Shown: positions 45,431 through 55,280 of the stretch, one piece after another
How positions within the stretch are numbered: position 1 is the first letter of the stretch
Layout of the letters: each line of letters opens with the position of its first letter
NCBI RefSeq assembly: GCF_000974445.1
Contig: NZ_BBOJ01000004.1
Coordinates: 186,001 to 250,000 of the forward strand
Length of the DNA stretch: 64,000 nucleotides
Reading direction: 5' to 3'
Source: Lentzea aerocolonigenes
GTDB lineage: Bacteria > Actinomycetota > Actinomycetes > Mycobacteriales > Pseudonocardiaceae
Translations under genes and position numbers: made by a program
Notes under the pieces: generated by a model
Told to the model about the DNA's origin: nothing
What the model saw: the letters and a program-made list of their open reading frames with translations, nothing else
Database searches by the model: none

Positions 45431-45532
45431 GCGCAGCATTATTGCCTGCGCTATTTCCGTCCGCCCATCGGGTCCTGGGCAGATCATGGGTCGGCTGGGT
45501 CACACAGCAGGTGATCGCGAGGAGATCAACGG

Positions 45533-45946
45533 ATGGGTTTGCTGGGCCGATTGCGGGACATGCTGTCGAAACTCCTGGATCGACAGGACGAGCCGGTGCT
45601 GTCGATCGACGACCCCGGCCTCGTCGTGGTCGTCGAGGCGTTCGACATCGCGGAGGCCGATTCGGCCGCTCTGGCGCGGTCCCCGCAGTGGCGCGCGGAC
45701 GAGCCCGCAGTGCTCCGGCACCACGTCCGCATCCCCGCTGACCAGGTAGAACGTGCGCGAGAGCTGCTGACTCCGGACGGCTGGGTGGTCGTCGCAGGTG
45801 ATATATCGCATATCAGTCGGGTGCAGAAGCTGGACGCGCTGCACTGCGCCCAGGAGCGGTCGCGGATGGCCTCCCTGGCGCAACGGCTCGGCGGTGAGGC
45901 ACTGGGGTGGGACGCCCTTCAACCACGGCCCGCGGCGGCCCGATAG
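45533..45946 (+). CDS. actinobacterial protein of unknown function carrying a GATATATC repeat
   Basis: The 137-residue protein reads MGLLGRLRDMLSKLLDRQDE with an AGGAGA ribosome-binding site. After an amphipathic N-terminal helix comes a mixed alpha/beta region (PGLVVVVEAFDIAEADSAAL, LTPDGWVVVAGDISHISRV). No known domain recognised. The codons for GDISHIS contain an exact GATATATC followed by CATATCAGTC, with rare ATA and TAT triplets. It is divergent from ctaE and followed by the receiver-domain gene. Confidence 0.7.
   Translation: MGLLGRLRDMLSKLLDRQDEPVLSIDDPGLVVVVEAFDIAEADSAALARSPQWRADEPAVLRHHVRIPADQVERARELLTPDGWVVVAGDISHISRVQKLDALHCAQERSRMASLAQRLGGEALGWDALQPRPAAAR
45800..45817. repeat. 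GATATATC repeat inside an unknown-function gene
   Basis: GATATATCGCATATCAGT, exact core at 45800-45807, read in frame as Asp-Ile-Ser-His-Ile-Ser. Confidence 0.8.
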
Positions 45947-46011
45947 CATCGCGGCGACCTTGGTCACTTTTCCCGAGGACCGCAGTCGGCGTCGCAGCGG
46001 AGGATCCAGAG

Positions 46012-46422
46012 ATGAGCACGCAGACCACGAAGATCCTGGTGTTCAGCCACCGGCCCGAGGTGCGTGAGACGATCATCACTGCGGTCGGCCGCCGTCCCGC
46101 GCCGGACCTGCCGCGCGTCGACTTCGTCGAGGCCGGAGCGATCGCCGACGTCCTCTACGAGGTGGACAACGGCACCGTCGACCTGCTGATTCTCGACGGC
46201 GAGGCGCAGCCGACCGGTGGCATGGGCCTGTCCCGCCAGCTCAAGGACGAGATCACGAACTGCCCGCCCGTCGTCGTGGCGGTGCGCCGCAAGGACGACA
46301 GGTGGCTCGCGACCTGGTCCCAGGCCGACGCCGTGCTGGTGCACCCGCTCGACCCGCTGGCCGCCGCCGAGACCGTGGCAGAGGTGCTGCGGGGCTCGGC
46401 GTTGCCCGTCGTCAAGGGCTGA
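46012..46422 (+). CDS. stand-alone response-regulator-receiver-like protein
   Basis: The 136-residue protein reads MSTQTTKILVFSHRPEVRET. A CheY-like alpha/beta pattern is visible, with the presumed phosphorylation Asp in VDLLILDGEAQPTGG (about residue 63) and Lys in VAVRRKDDRW. No output domain is attached and no histidine kinase lies nearby. It could be a pseudo-receiver. It is seven bases upstream of trpD and probably co-transcribed with it. Confidence 0.72.
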   Translation: MSTQTTKILVFSHRPEVRETIITAVGRRPAPDLPRVDFVEAGAIADVLYEVDNGTVDLLILDGEAQPTGGMGLSRQLKDEITNCPPVVVAVRRKDDRWLATWSQADAVLVHPLDPLAAAETVAEVLRGSALPVVKG

Positions 46423-46428
46423 TCGCCG

Positions 46429-47472
46429 ATGCCGACTGAGCGCACCTGGCCGTCCCTGCTCAACAGACTGCTCGACGGCGTCGACCTGACCGCTGACGAC
46501 ACCGCCTGGGGCATGGACAGGGTGATGTCCGGCGAGGCGACCCCGGCGCAGGTGGCGGCGTTCATCGTCGCGCTGCGGGCCAAAGGCGAGACGCCGGAGG
46601 AGATCGACGGCCTCGCCACGATGATGCTCAACCACGCGCGCCGCTTCACGGTGGACGTGCGGGCGACCGACATCGTGGGCACCGGCGGCGACCATTCCGG
46701 TTCGGTGAACATTTCGACGATGGCCGCGATCGTCACGGCCGCCGCGGGCGTGCCCGTGGTGAAGCACGGCAACCGGGCGGCGTCGTCGCAGTGCGGCACG
46801 GCGGACGTGCTGGAGGCGCTCGGCGTCGCCATCGACCTGCCGCCGGAGGGCGTGCAGCAGACCGTGCGCGAGCTGGGCATCGGCTTCTGCTTCGCACCGG
46901 TGTTCCACCCCGGCTTCCGGCACGCGGGCCCGGTGCGGCGCGAGATCGGCATCCCGACCTCGTTCAACCTGCTCGGCCCGCTGACGAACCCCGCCCAGCC
47001 CACCGTGGGCCTCATCGGGTGCGCTCGGGCCGCCGCGGCCCCGCTGATCGCCGGCGTGTTCGCGCGACGCGGCAACACCGCGCTGGTGGTCAGGGGCGAC
47101 GACGGCCTCGACGAGATCACCACGACCACGACGACGTCCGCGTGGCTCGCCCAGGACGGCGAGGTGCGCACGGAGACCATCGACCCGGCCGTGCTCGGCG
47201 TGAAGCCCGCGCGTGAGGAGGACCTGAAGGGCGGCGACGCGTCCGTCAACGCCCAGGTGGTCCGTGATCTCGTGGCAGGCAAGACCGGCTCGGTGCGCGA
47301 CGCGGTGCTCGTGAACGCCGCCGGGGCCATCGCGGCGCACGGCGGGTTCTCCGGCGACCTGCACGCCGACCTGACGGCCGCGCTGGGCCGTGCGGCCGAC
47401 GCGGTCGACTCGGGCAAGGCGGCGACGTTGCTGAGCCGCTGGGTGGAGCTCTCAGCGGCTCTCAAGGGCTAG
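46429..47472 (+). CDS. trpD: anthranilate phosphoribosyltransferase
   Basis: The 347-residue protein reads [20 protein letters not shown]. The PRPP-binding motif [17 protein letters not shown] and the [21 protein letters not shown] block of the nucleoside-phosphorylase-III fold are intact. It joins anthranilate to PRPP in tryptophan synthesis. It lies apart from other trp genes, next to ctaE, as Rv2192c does. Its last 11 bases overlap the convergent pentapeptide-repeat gene. Confidence 0.95.
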   Translation: MPTERTWPSLLNRLLDGVDLTADDTAWGMDRVMSGEATPAQVAAFIVALRAKGETPEEIDGLATMMLNHARRFTVDVRATDIVGTGGDHSGSVNISTMAAIVTAAAGVPVVKHGNRAASSQCGTADVLEALGVAIDLPPEGVQQTVRELGIGFCFAPVFHPGFRHAGPVRREIGIPTSFNLLGPLTNPAQPTVGLIGCARAAAAPLIAGVFARRGNTALVVRGDDGLDEITTTTTTSAWLAQDGEVRTETIDPAVLGVKPAREEDLKGGDASVNAQVVRDLVAGKTGSVRDAVLVNAAGAIAAHGGFSGDLHADLTAALGRAADAVDSGKAATLLSRWVELSAALKG

Positions 47473-48562
47473 GTCTCCAGGCTGGCTCTCCGGGGCTGGC
47501 TCTCCGAGGGCTGGGCAGGACCGCGGGCGCGGGCACGACCCGCGCCCAGCCGTTCGCCCCGCCCGCGACGTCGACCAGCCAGCCGGGCGGCCACGAGGGC
47601 TCGTACTGCCCGGATCGCTGGTGCGAGTTCGCCCACACGTCGTGCATCCGGGCGAAGGACGCGAAGGTCGCATCCTCGAAGACCGTGCTGTTCGTGTGGA
47701 ACCTCGCTCCGTCGAACCACGCCACGTCGTCGAACCGCGTGCCCGTGAAGCGGACGTCACCGGTGAACTGCGCCAGTCCGAAGTTGGCGACGCCGCCGAA
47801 CCTCGCCTCGCCGAAGCTGCAGCAGCCGAACTCGGCGCTGCCGAACTGGGCGTGCCCCGCGAAGTCCGTCTCGATGAAGATGGACTTGCCCCTGAACTTC
47901 GTGCAGCCGAAACGCACATGACCCGCGAACCTGGCTCGGTCGAACCACACGTGCGAGGCGAACTCCGCGCCGAGGAACCAGGCGTCGCCGTCGAACCGGG
48001 TCTCGATGAACTGCGCGAACGTCGTGAACCGCGTGTGGCCGAAGGACGCGTTGGTCTCGAACCGGGCGCCGTCGAACGTCACGTCCCCGAGAACGGCCTG
48101 GTCGAACGACGTCCTGCCGACGAACACCGCGCGCTCGAACTTCGCGGCGCCGATCTGGCACTCCTCGAGGTCCAGGTCGGTCAGGACCGCGCCGGTGAGG
48201 TCGATCGACACGTCCTGGGTCCCGGTTCGCAGCAGTGCCGCGAGCACTCGCTGGGCGACGAGCCGGACCTCTCGCTCGTGGCCGGGCCGGGGGTGGTCGT
48301 CGGACGGCAGGCGCAGGTAGTCGCACAGCTGGTCGGCCACCCGCTGGCGGTCCGCCGGGTGGTCCCGGGCGAGCCTCTCGAGCGACCGCAGCCCGCCCAG
48401 TCGCACGGTCGCGCTGTCCGACCCGAGCTGGTCGACGGCGCGGGCGTGATCGGCGGCCGGCGCGCCGGGCGTGCGGGACGCGGCGGTGCGGGACACGGCA
48501 CGGAGTTTCGTCCGGAGACTCACCGGAACCGAGACCGTGATCCTGATCTGAGGGCCGTCCAC
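47462..48562 (-). CDS. pentapeptide-repeat protein
   Basis: The protein is about 366 residues; the start is uncertain (GTG at 48562 used here, but the frame is open to 48721). A helical N-terminal region ([25 protein letters not shown], about 40-110) resembles that of many actinobacterial pentapeptide proteins. About 18 five-residue turns of the AxFxx type follow ([20 protein letters not shown] onward, about 145-310), forming a right-handed beta-helix. It is followed by a Trp-rich and Pro-rich tail. Some family members mimic DNA and protect gyrase, but that is not shown here. Confidence 0.75.
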   Translation of the reverse strand: MDGPQIRITVSVPVSLRTKLRAVSRTAASRTPGAPAADHARAVDQLGSDSATVRLGGLRSLERLARDHPADRQRVADQLCDYLRLPSDDHPRPGHEREVRLVAQRVLAALLRTGTQDVSIDLTGAVLTDLDLEECQIGAAKFERAVFVGRTSFDQAVLGDVTFDGARFETNASFGHTRFTTFAQFIETRFDGDAWFLGAEFASHVWFDRARFAGHVRFGCTKFRGKSIFIETDFAGHAQFGSAEFGCCSFGEARFGGVANFGLAQFTGDVRFTGTRFDDVAWFDGARFHTNSTVFEDATFASFARMHDVWANSHQRSGQYEPSWPPGWLVDVAGGANGWARVVPAPAVLPSPRRASPGEPAWRPSP

Positions 48563-48744
48563 CACGTGCGGAGCCGAATGATCGGCTGCGGGCCCCTGCT
48601 GCCGCTCCCTTTCGTCACGCGTCGTCGTCGCCGCGTGACGGTGCTCGCACGACCGCTGCATCGGTGTAGTCCGTGCGAGTGATGGCCCGGAGATGCGCAC
48701 CACGTGGTAACGCGACAGCAATCGCCACCTGGAATGCTGGAGGC

Positions 48745-49440
48745 ATGGTCCTCTACCCGGTGATGAAGCATGTCGTCGCGCGCGCAGCCCGTCTTGTCTA
48801 CCGCCCGGTGGTGGACGGTCTGGAGAACATCCCCACCGACGGCCCCGTCATCCTGGCGGCCAACCACCTCAGCTTCATCGACAGCGTCGTGATCCCGATG
48901 GTCGTGCCGCGTCGCGTGTCGTTCCTCGCGAAGGCGGAGTACTTCACCGGCACCGGCGTGAAGGGCTCGCTGTCGCGCTGGTTCTTCTCATCTCTCGGTC
49001 ACGTGCCGGTGCACCGCGGCAAGGGGCGTGACGCCCGTGCCGCGCTCGACACGGCAGCCGAGATCCTCGGTCGCGGCGAGGCTTTCGCGATCTACCCGGA
49101 GGGCACCCGCTCGCTCGACGGCAAGCTGCACCGCGGCCGCACGGGCGTTGCCCGCATGGCGCTCGAGTCCGGGGCGCCGGTCGTGCCCGTCGGCATCATC
49201 GGCACGGACAAGGTGCAGCCGGTCGGCAGCAAGTTCCCGAAGATCGTCCCGGTGACGGTCCGCTTCGGCGAGCCGCTCGACTTCAGCCGCTACGACGGCA
49301 TGCAGGAGTCGCTGCCGGTGCTGCGCAGCGTCACCGACGAGATCATCTACCGCATCCTGGACCTGAGCGGTCAGGAGTACGTCGACGCGTACCAGAAGAC
49401 GCCAGTGAAGGTTGCCGAGAAGGTGACCGCCGCCGCGTGA
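48745..49440 (+). CDS. 1-acylglycerol-3-phosphate acyltransferase (PlsC family), second copy
   Basis: The 231-residue protein begins at ATG reading MVLYPVMKHVVARAARLVY, behind a CTGGAGG ribosome-binding site. It has NHLSFIDSVV (HX4D), FFSSLGHVPVHRG, IYPEGTRSLDG and GAPVVPVGIIGTD. It is a paralogue of the 20181-20915 gene with the same order of motifs. It likely acylates lysophosphatidate at the membrane. A canonical terminator follows at once. Confidence 0.88.
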   Translation: MVLYPVMKHVVARAARLVYRPVVDGLENIPTDGPVILAANHLSFIDSVVIPMVVPRRVSFLAKAEYFTGTGVKGSLSRWFFSSLGHVPVHRGKGRDARAALDTAAEILGRGEAFAIYPEGTRSLDGKLHRGRTGVARMALESGAPVVPVGIIGTDKVQPVGSKFPKIVPVTVRFGEPLDFSRYDGMQESLPVLRSVTDEIIYRILDLSGQEYVDAYQKTPVKVAEKVTAAA

Positions 49441-49470
49441 GGCTTCCGCCGCGCTCGTAGGACCTGAGAC

Positions 49471-49500
49471 AGGCCCCTCCCCGACGGGAGGGGCCTTTTT
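49471..49500 (+). terminator. rho-independent terminator of the second plsC gene
   Basis: AGGCCCCTCCC pairs with GGGAGGGGCCT over a 4-base loop and is followed by five T. It is one of the few U-tract terminators in the window. Confidence 0.92.
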
Positions 49501-49507
49501 CTGTGCC

Positions 49508-49553
49508 TGACTGATATCCAGTATGCGATGTATCACATGCTGGATATCACCAC
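49508..49553. repeat. double GATATC palindrome between two terminators
   Basis: TGATATCCAGTATG (from 49512) and CATGCTGGATATCA (to 49549) are 14-bp inverted arms with one mismatch, enclosing CGATGTATCA. GATATC occurs at 49513 and 49543. The inner GTATGCGATGTATC matches the flank of the copies at 12496 and 61649. Confidence 0.85.
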
Positions 49554-49576
49554 CCAGAGACAGACGCAGAAACGAC

Positions 49577-49609
49577 CGAGGCCCCTCTCCGCGTGGGAGA
49601 GGGGCCTCG
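49577..49609 (-). terminator. terminator hairpin for the ctaC-ctaF operon
   Basis: CGAGGCCCCTCTCC pairs with GGAGAGGGGCCTCG over a 5-base loop, 25 bases beyond the ctaF stop. Confidence 0.85.
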
Positions 49610-49613
49610 AAGC

Positions 49614-49638
49614 GATATCCGATATACGGGATATCAGT
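49614..49638. repeat. GATATC-rich repeat overlapping the ctaF stop codon
   Basis: GATATCC (49614-49620), then GATATAC and GGGATATC (49628-49635). The ctaF stop TGA (49636-49634, minus strand) is part of TGATATCCC. Confidence 0.8.
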
Positions 49639-50050
49639 CGTGGTTGGGTCCGGTGTGGTACTCGAACACCAGGCCGCCGACCATGATCAGCACCAGGATG
49701 ATGGCGATCACGAGCAGCCACACGTGCCAGAACGCCACCGCGACACCTGCGGTCGCCGCCGCGGCGGCGAGGCCGACCGGCCAGTACGAACCGGGGCTGA
49801 AGAAGCCCAGCTCACCGGCGCCGTCGGAGACCTCGGCCTCCGGGTTGTCCTCCGGCCGCACCTCGATGCGGCGGGCGACGAACCGGAAGTAGGTGCCGGA
49901 GATGAGGGCCAGACCACCGGTCAGCGCGAGCGCCACCGTGCCGGTGGGCTCGACGTGGCCGGTCGCCGCGTGCGTCCAGTAGCCGTACACAGCGGCCATC
50001 AGGAACGAGAAACCCATCACCAGGTCGAATACGCGAGCTTCGATCTTCAT
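49634..50050 (-). CDS. ctaF: cytochrome c oxidase subunit 4
   Basis: The 138-residue protein reads MKIEARVFDLVMGFSFLMAA. It has four membrane helices in two pairs separated by a hydrophilic loop (RRIEVRPEDNPEAEVSDGAGELGFFSPGSYWP). It is the actinobacterial type IV subunit of the aa3 oxidase (Rv2199c). It follows ctaC by 14 bases in the same operon, and its stop codon is part of an AT-rich repeat. Confidence 0.92.
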   Translation of the reverse strand: MKIEARVFDLVMGFSFLMAAVYGYWTHAATGHVEPTGTVALALTGGLALISGTYFRFVARRIEVRPEDNPEAEVSDGAGELGFFSPGSYWPVGLAAAAATAGVAVAFWHVWLLVIAIILVLIMVGGLVFEYHTGPNHD

Positions 50051-50064
50051 CGCGGGGCGTGTCC

Positions 50065-50997
50065 CTACTTCTGACCCGCGCCGGAGGCCTCACGGGCCGT
50101 CCGGTCGGTGTTGAACGGGGTGGTCTTGGTGGCCAGCGGCGTGCACAGCTCGCCACAGTTGACCTGCGAGAGCGCCTCGGCCGTGGTGTACGGCTTGCCC
50201 GTCTTGGAGTTGATCTCCTTGCGGAGCTCGATGTACTTGTCGAAGTCGGCCTCGTTCAGGGCCCTGACCTCGAAGTTCATCACCGCGTGGTACGAGCCGC
50301 AGAGCTCGGCGCAACGGCCGACGAACGCACCGGGACGGTCGATCTGGTCGATCTGGAAGACGTTGTCCTGGTTGTTCTTCTCCGGCTGCGGGAAGACATC
50401 GCGCTTGAAGTGGAACTCCGGCACGAAGAAGGAGTGGATGACGTCGGTCGAGCGCAGCGTGAACTGGATGCGCTTGTGCGCCGGCAGCACCAGGATCGGG
50501 ACCTCGCCCGAGGTGCCGACCGTGCTGACCGCCTTGCCGTCCTCGGTCTTGTGCTCCGGGTACTGGAACTCCCAGTTCCACTGGAACGCGATGACGTCGA
50601 CGTTCACGTCGGGCTTGCCCGACTTGTCCGTGACGTAGTTCTGCGTGACGGCGGTGAAGTAGAACAACACCGCCACGATCACCGTCGGCACGACGATGAG
50701 CACGATCTCCAGCGGGAGGTTGTACGCCGTCTGACGCGGCAGCTCCTCCGACTTCTTGCGGTGGAACACCACCGACCACAGGATCAGGCCCCACACGATG
50801 ACGCCGACGACGAGCGCGGCGATCACGGACCAGGTCCAGAGCTCGCGCATCCTCTCGGCCTGCGGCGTGACGGCCACCGGCCAGCCGAAGCGCAGCACCT
50901 CGTCCGTGGAGCAACCGGTGGCCCCGATACCGACCAGGCCGACCAGCCCGGCGGTCTTCGCCAGCCGGGATGCCCTGGTGCCCTCCTTCAGGCCCAC
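50065..50997 (-). CDS. ctaC: cytochrome c oxidase subunit II
   Basis: The 310-residue protein starts at a GTG. A lipoprotein signal with lipobox GATGC (about residue 29) and two transmembrane helices precede the CuA domain. The CuA ligands are in RSTDVIHSFFVPEFHFK and GRCAELCGSYHAVMNF. A 30-residue Cys-containing extension (VNCGELCTPLA) is typical of actinobacteria. It accepts electrons from QcrC in the bcc-aa3 supercomplex. Confidence 0.95.
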   Translation of the reverse strand: MGLKEGTRASRLAKTAGLVGLVGIGATGCSTDEVLRFGWPVAVTPQAERMRELWTWSVIAALVVGVIVWGLILWSVVFHRKKSEELPRQTAYNLPLEIVLIVVPTVIVAVLFYFTAVTQNYVTDKSGKPDVNVDVIAFQWNWEFQYPEHKTEDGKAVSTVGTSGEVPILVLPAHKRIQFTLRSTDVIHSFFVPEFHFKRDVFPQPEKNNQDNVFQIDQIDRPGAFVGRCAELCGSYHAVMNFEVRALNEADFDKYIELRKEINSKTGKPYTTAEALSQVNCGELCTPLATKTTPFNTDRTAREASGAGQK

Positions 50998-51179
50998 TGC
51001 TCGCCCGCCTCCTCGTTCACAACATCTGGCCGTGCCAACGGATCAAGCGGGAGCGTAGCCCAGCGCAACGGCGCTCACCCCTTGGGGGCACCGCCGCTGC
51101 GGTGCAGTTTCGGTCACACAGAGCCGCTTCGGCATACTGAGGTCTTCCCCCGTCGTATTTCTTGTGAGGTGCGAGACCT

Positions 51180-53108
51180 TTGTGCGGCCTGGCAGGACTT
51201 GTTTGCCCTAGCGAGAACGAGGCCGAGAGCGCACGCCCGGCTGTGGAGGCCGCGCTGCGCTGCATGCGGCACCGCGGCCCCGACGAGAGCGGCACCCGGC
51301 GGGTCGACGAGGTCGTGTTCGGCTTCAACCGCCTCGCCATCATCGACATCGAGCACTCCCACCAGCCGCTGACCTGGGGACCTCCCGAGTCGCCGAGCCG
51401 GTACACGATCAACTTCAACGGCGAGATCTACAACTACCTGGAGCTGCGCGCCGAGCTCACCGAGAAGCACGGGGCTGTCTTCCACACCGACGGCGACACC
51501 GAGACGATCGTCGCCGCGTACCACTACTTCGGCCCCGCGGCGATCACGCGCCTGCGCGGCATGTTCGCCTTCATGATCTGGGACTCCGAGCGCGGCATCG
51601 TGTTCGGCGGCAGGGACCCGTTCGGCATCAAGCCGCTGTACTACGCGAACGGCCCGAGGGGCGTCGCGTTCTCCAGTGAGAAGAAGATCCTGCTGGAGAT
51701 CGCCCCGACGCTCGGCATCGAGCCGAAGATGAACGTCAGGGGCCTGCAGCACTACCTCACGCTCCAGTACGTGCCGGAGCCAGCCTCCCTGCACGACCAG
51801 ATCTTCCGCGTGGAGTCCGGCCACTCGTTCACGATGGAGCCGGGCGGCGAGCCCGCGTTCGAGCGCTACTTCCCCGCGCACTTCAAGGTGCGCACGGTCC
51901 GCAGCGAGGCGGAGGCGGACGCGCTCTACGACGAGATCACGGCGGCGCTGCGCGACTCGGTCGCGAAGCACATGCGCGCGGACGTGACGGTCGGCTCGTT
52001 CCTGTCCGGCGGCATCGACTCGACGGTGGTCGCGGCGCTCGCCAAGGAGCACAACCCGGACCTGATCACGTTCACGACGGGCTTCGAGCGGCAGGGCTTC
52101 TCCGAGGTCGACGTGGCCGCGGAGTCGGCGGCGCTGATCGGCGTGAAGCACGTCGTCCGCACGGTCAGCGCGCAGGAGATGATGGACTCCCTGCCGCTGA
52201 TCACCTGGTACCTCGACGACCCGGTGGCCGACCCGGCGCTGGTGCCGTTGTGGTTCATCGCCCGTGAGGCGCGTCAGCACGTGAAGGTCGTCCTGTCCGG
52301 TGAGGGCGCGGACGAGCTGTTCGGCGGGTACACGATCTACCGCGAGCCGTTGTCGCTGTCGGCGTTCGAGAAGGTGCCGGGCGCGCTGCGCAAGGCGATG
52401 GGCAAGGTCTCGACGAAGATCCCGCACGGCGTGCGCGGCAAGGACCTGCTGCGTCGTGGCGCGCTCACGCTGGAGGAGCGCTACTACGGCAACGCGCGGA
52501 TCTTCCTGGACGACCACCTGCGCCAGGTGCTGCGCACGTACGACTCGAACGTGTCGCACATGGACGTCACGGCCCAGCCGTACCGGGAGTCGCAGAACTG
52601 GGACCCGGTGACGCGCATGCAGCACGTCGACCTGTTCACGTGGCTGCGCGGCGACATCCTGGTCAAGGCCGACAAGATGACCATGGCGAACTCGCTGGAG
52701 CTGCGCGTCCCGTTCCTGGACCCCGAGGTCTTCAAGATCGCCTCGCAGATCCCGAGCGAGCTGAAGATCACGCCGGACACGACGAAGTTCGCGTTGCGCA
52801 AGGCGATCCGCGACATCGTGCCGGCGCACGTGCTGAACCGCCGCAAGCTCGGCTTCCCGGTGCCGATCCGGCACTGGCTCAAGGACGAGATGCACGACTG
52901 GGCGGTCGACGTCGTGCGCGCGTCGCAGACGGACCAGTACATCGACAAGAACGCGGTGCTGCGGCTGATCGAGGAGCACCGCTCCGGGGTGCTGGACCAC
53001 AGCCGCCGCATCTGGGCGCTGCTGGTGTTCATGATCTGGCACGGCATCTTCGTCGAGGGCCGGATCCAGCCGGTGGTGCCGGAGCCGCACTACCCGGTCA
53101 AGCTGTAG
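51180..53108 (+). CDS. asnB: asparagine synthase (glutamine-hydrolysing)
   Basis: The 642-residue protein must start at the TTG at 51180 so that Cys2 of MCGLAGLVCPSENEAESARP becomes the N-terminal nucleophile. A GAGGTG ribosome-binding site lies upstream. The class II glutaminase domain (RHRGPDESG, FNGEIYNYLELR) is followed by the synthetase domain with PP-loop SFLSGGIDSTVVAAL and SGEGADELFGGY. It makes asparagine from aspartate, ATP and glutamine. In mycobacteria the orthologue (Rv2201) has also been linked to amidation of cell-wall meso-DAP. It is divergent from ctaC. Confidence 0.94.
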   Translation: MCGLAGLVCPSENEAESARPAVEAALRCMRHRGPDESGTRRVDEVVFGFNRLAIIDIEHSHQPLTWGPPESPSRYTINFNGEIYNYLELRAELTEKHGAVFHTDGDTETIVAAYHYFGPAAITRLRGMFAFMIWDSERGIVFGGRDPFGIKPLYYANGPRGVAFSSEKKILLEIAPTLGIEPKMNVRGLQHYLTLQYVPEPASLHDQIFRVESGHSFTMEPGGEPAFERYFPAHFKVRTVRSEAEADALYDEITAALRDSVAKHMRADVTVGSFLSGGIDSTVVAALAKEHNPDLITFTTGFERQGFSEVDVAAESAALIGVKHVVRTVSAQEMMDSLPLITWYLDDPVADPALVPLWFIAREARQHVKVVLSGEGADELFGGYTIYREPLSLSAFEKVPGALRKAMGKVSTKIPHGVRGKDLLRRGALTLEERYYGNARIFLDDHLRQVLRTYDSNVSHMDVTAQPYRESQNWDPVTRMQHVDLFTWLRGDILVKADKMTMANSLELRVPFLDPEVFKIASQIPSELKITPDTTKFALRKAIRDIVPAHVLNRRKLGFPVPIRHWLKDEMHDWAVDVVRASQTDQYIDKNAVLRLIEEHRSGVLDHSRRIWALLVFMIWHGIFVEGRIQPVVPEPHYPVKL

Positions 53109-53113
53109 TTGAC

Positions 53114-53144
53114 GGGCCCCTCTTCCGGAGGGGCCCTTCTTCTT
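53114..53144 (+). terminator. terminator after asnB
   Basis: GGGCCCCTC pairs with GAGGGGCCC over a 5-base loop, followed by the T-rich TTCTTCTTAT. Confidence 0.88.
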
Positions 53145-53907
53145 ATCGACGGCCCTGCGCGCTGCAGATCGCATACGAGCTGATGACGGTCTCCGGTGAC
53201 GCCATCAGCCTCAGGAAGTGGTCGAACTCGTCGTCGGAGAACGGCAGCTTCTTGCGCACCTGACGTGCGCTCGTGGCGAGCAGACGGCAGCCCGGTGAGC
53301 CGCCCTCCCACTCCTGCACCTCGCGGGAGCCGCTCACGTCGTGCAGCCCGGTGTCGACCAGCGCCTTCTCGATGCGCGCGCCCCACGCCAGTTCCGCGCC
53401 GGCCTGTTCGAGCAACGTCAGCAGGGCGTTCTTCACCCGCATGATCAGCTTCGCGTCGTCCGGATCGGCTTTGAGCACTTCGAGCGGGAGGCAGTCGAAC
53501 TCGTCGAGGACGAGCCAGCCGCCGGGACGCAGAGCGTCGCGCAGCTTGCGCAGGACGGCGTCGCGGGCGGGGAGGTGGAACAGCACCACGCGGGCGTGGA
53601 CCAGGTCGAACGCGTTGCCCGGCAATATATTGGATACTACGTCGTGCTCCAGCACGGTGATGTTGTCGCGTTCTTCGAGCCGTGACACGTCGATGTCGGT
53701 GACCGTCACGTGCCCGGACGGCGCGACGACGTCGGCGAGCCAGGTCGCCACCGATCCGCCACCACCTCCGACTTCGAGGCAGCGCCAGCCGTCCGAGATG
53801 CCGAGCTGCTCGACGCGGGCGAAGGTGCCCGCGTCGAGCAGGGAGCTCAGCGCGTCGAACTGCGGATCGAGCAACTCACCGGTGTCGCCGAACAGGTACG
53901 TCCCCAT
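53143..53907 (-). CDS. class I SAM-dependent methyltransferase
   Basis: The 254-residue protein reads MGTYLFGDTGELLDPQFDAL. SAM-binding motif I is RCLEVGGGGGSVATWLADV (about residues 45-63), the acidic strand-2 end is VTVTDIDVSRL, and motif IV is FDLVHARVVLFHL. Substrate unknown. The segment encoding VVSNILPG contains a variant AT-rich repeat (AATATATTGGATAC, 53624-53637). The two 13-bp direct repeats just upstream may be its control site. Confidence 0.85.
   Translation of the reverse strand: MGTYLFGDTGELLDPQFDALSSLLDAGTFARVEQLGISDGWRCLEVGGGGGSVATWLADVVAPSGHVTVTDIDVSRLEERDNITVLEHDVVSNILPGNAFDLVHARVVLFHLPARDAVLRKLRDALRPGGWLVLDEFDCLPLEVLKADPDDAKLIMRVKNALLTLLEQAGAELAWGARIEKALVDTGLHDVSGSREVQEWEGGSPGCRLLATSARQVRKKLPFSDDEFDHFLRLMASPETVISSYAICSAQGRR
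53624..53637. repeat. AT-rich repeat variant inside the methyltransferase gene
   Basis: AATATATTGGATAC keeps the ATAT...GGATA pattern of the family, with AT-rich codons in a GC-rich gene. Confidence 0.5.
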
Positions 53908-53912
53908 TGTCC

Positions 53913-55000
<1,088 letters not shown>

Positions 55001-55001
55001 T

Positions 55002-55023
55002 CAGACCGCAGACTTACGGTCTG
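55002..55023. promoter_or_regulatory. inverted repeat CAGACCG-N8-CGGTCTG upstream of the small ORF
   Basis: This perfect 7-bp inverted repeat with an 8-bp spacer ends four bases before the GTG of the 57-residue ORF, in the gap divergent to adoK. It is an operator or leader hairpin candidate. Confidence 0.4.
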
Positions 55024-55026
55024 GGC

Positions 55027-55200
55027 GTGACCATCCCTGAGGCGACCACGATGAGTGAGCTGATCGAGGACTGCGCGCAGCTCCCCTTCGCTCTGACGCA
55101 CCCCGAACACCCCCTGCCGGCACCGCGCGCAGCCGCGCCCTGGCAGGTCGACGAGCGGTGCACCCACCAGGTCGAAGGCCTGGCCGAATACGGCGTCTGA
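55027..55200 (+). CDS. 57-residue conserved-looking small protein
   Basis: From a GTG it reads MTIPEATTMSELIEDCAQLP and ends in DERCTHQVEGLAEYGV. About 85 percent of third positions are G or C by my count, as in real genes here. A strong terminator follows 30 bases later in the right orientation. Two Cys-containing segments (EDCAQLP, DERCTHQ) could bind metal. An ATG at 55051 would give 49 residues. No family recognised. Confidence 0.55.
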   Translation: MTIPEATTMSELIEDCAQLPFALTHPEHPLPAPRAAAPWQVDERCTHQVEGLAEYGV

Positions 55201-55230
55201 CCTTCTGACTCCGACCCCCGGACACAGCTC

Positions 55231-55265
55231 GAGGCCGCGTTCCCGTCGTGCGGGAACGCGGCCTC
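55231..55265. terminator. 15-bp perfect hairpin between the small ORF and the ErpA-like gene
   Basis: GAGGCCGCGTTCCCG pairs with CGGGAACGCGGCCTC over a 5-base loop. It can serve both convergent genes. Confidence 0.88.
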
Positions 55266-55280
55266 GCGCGTCTGTTCGCC

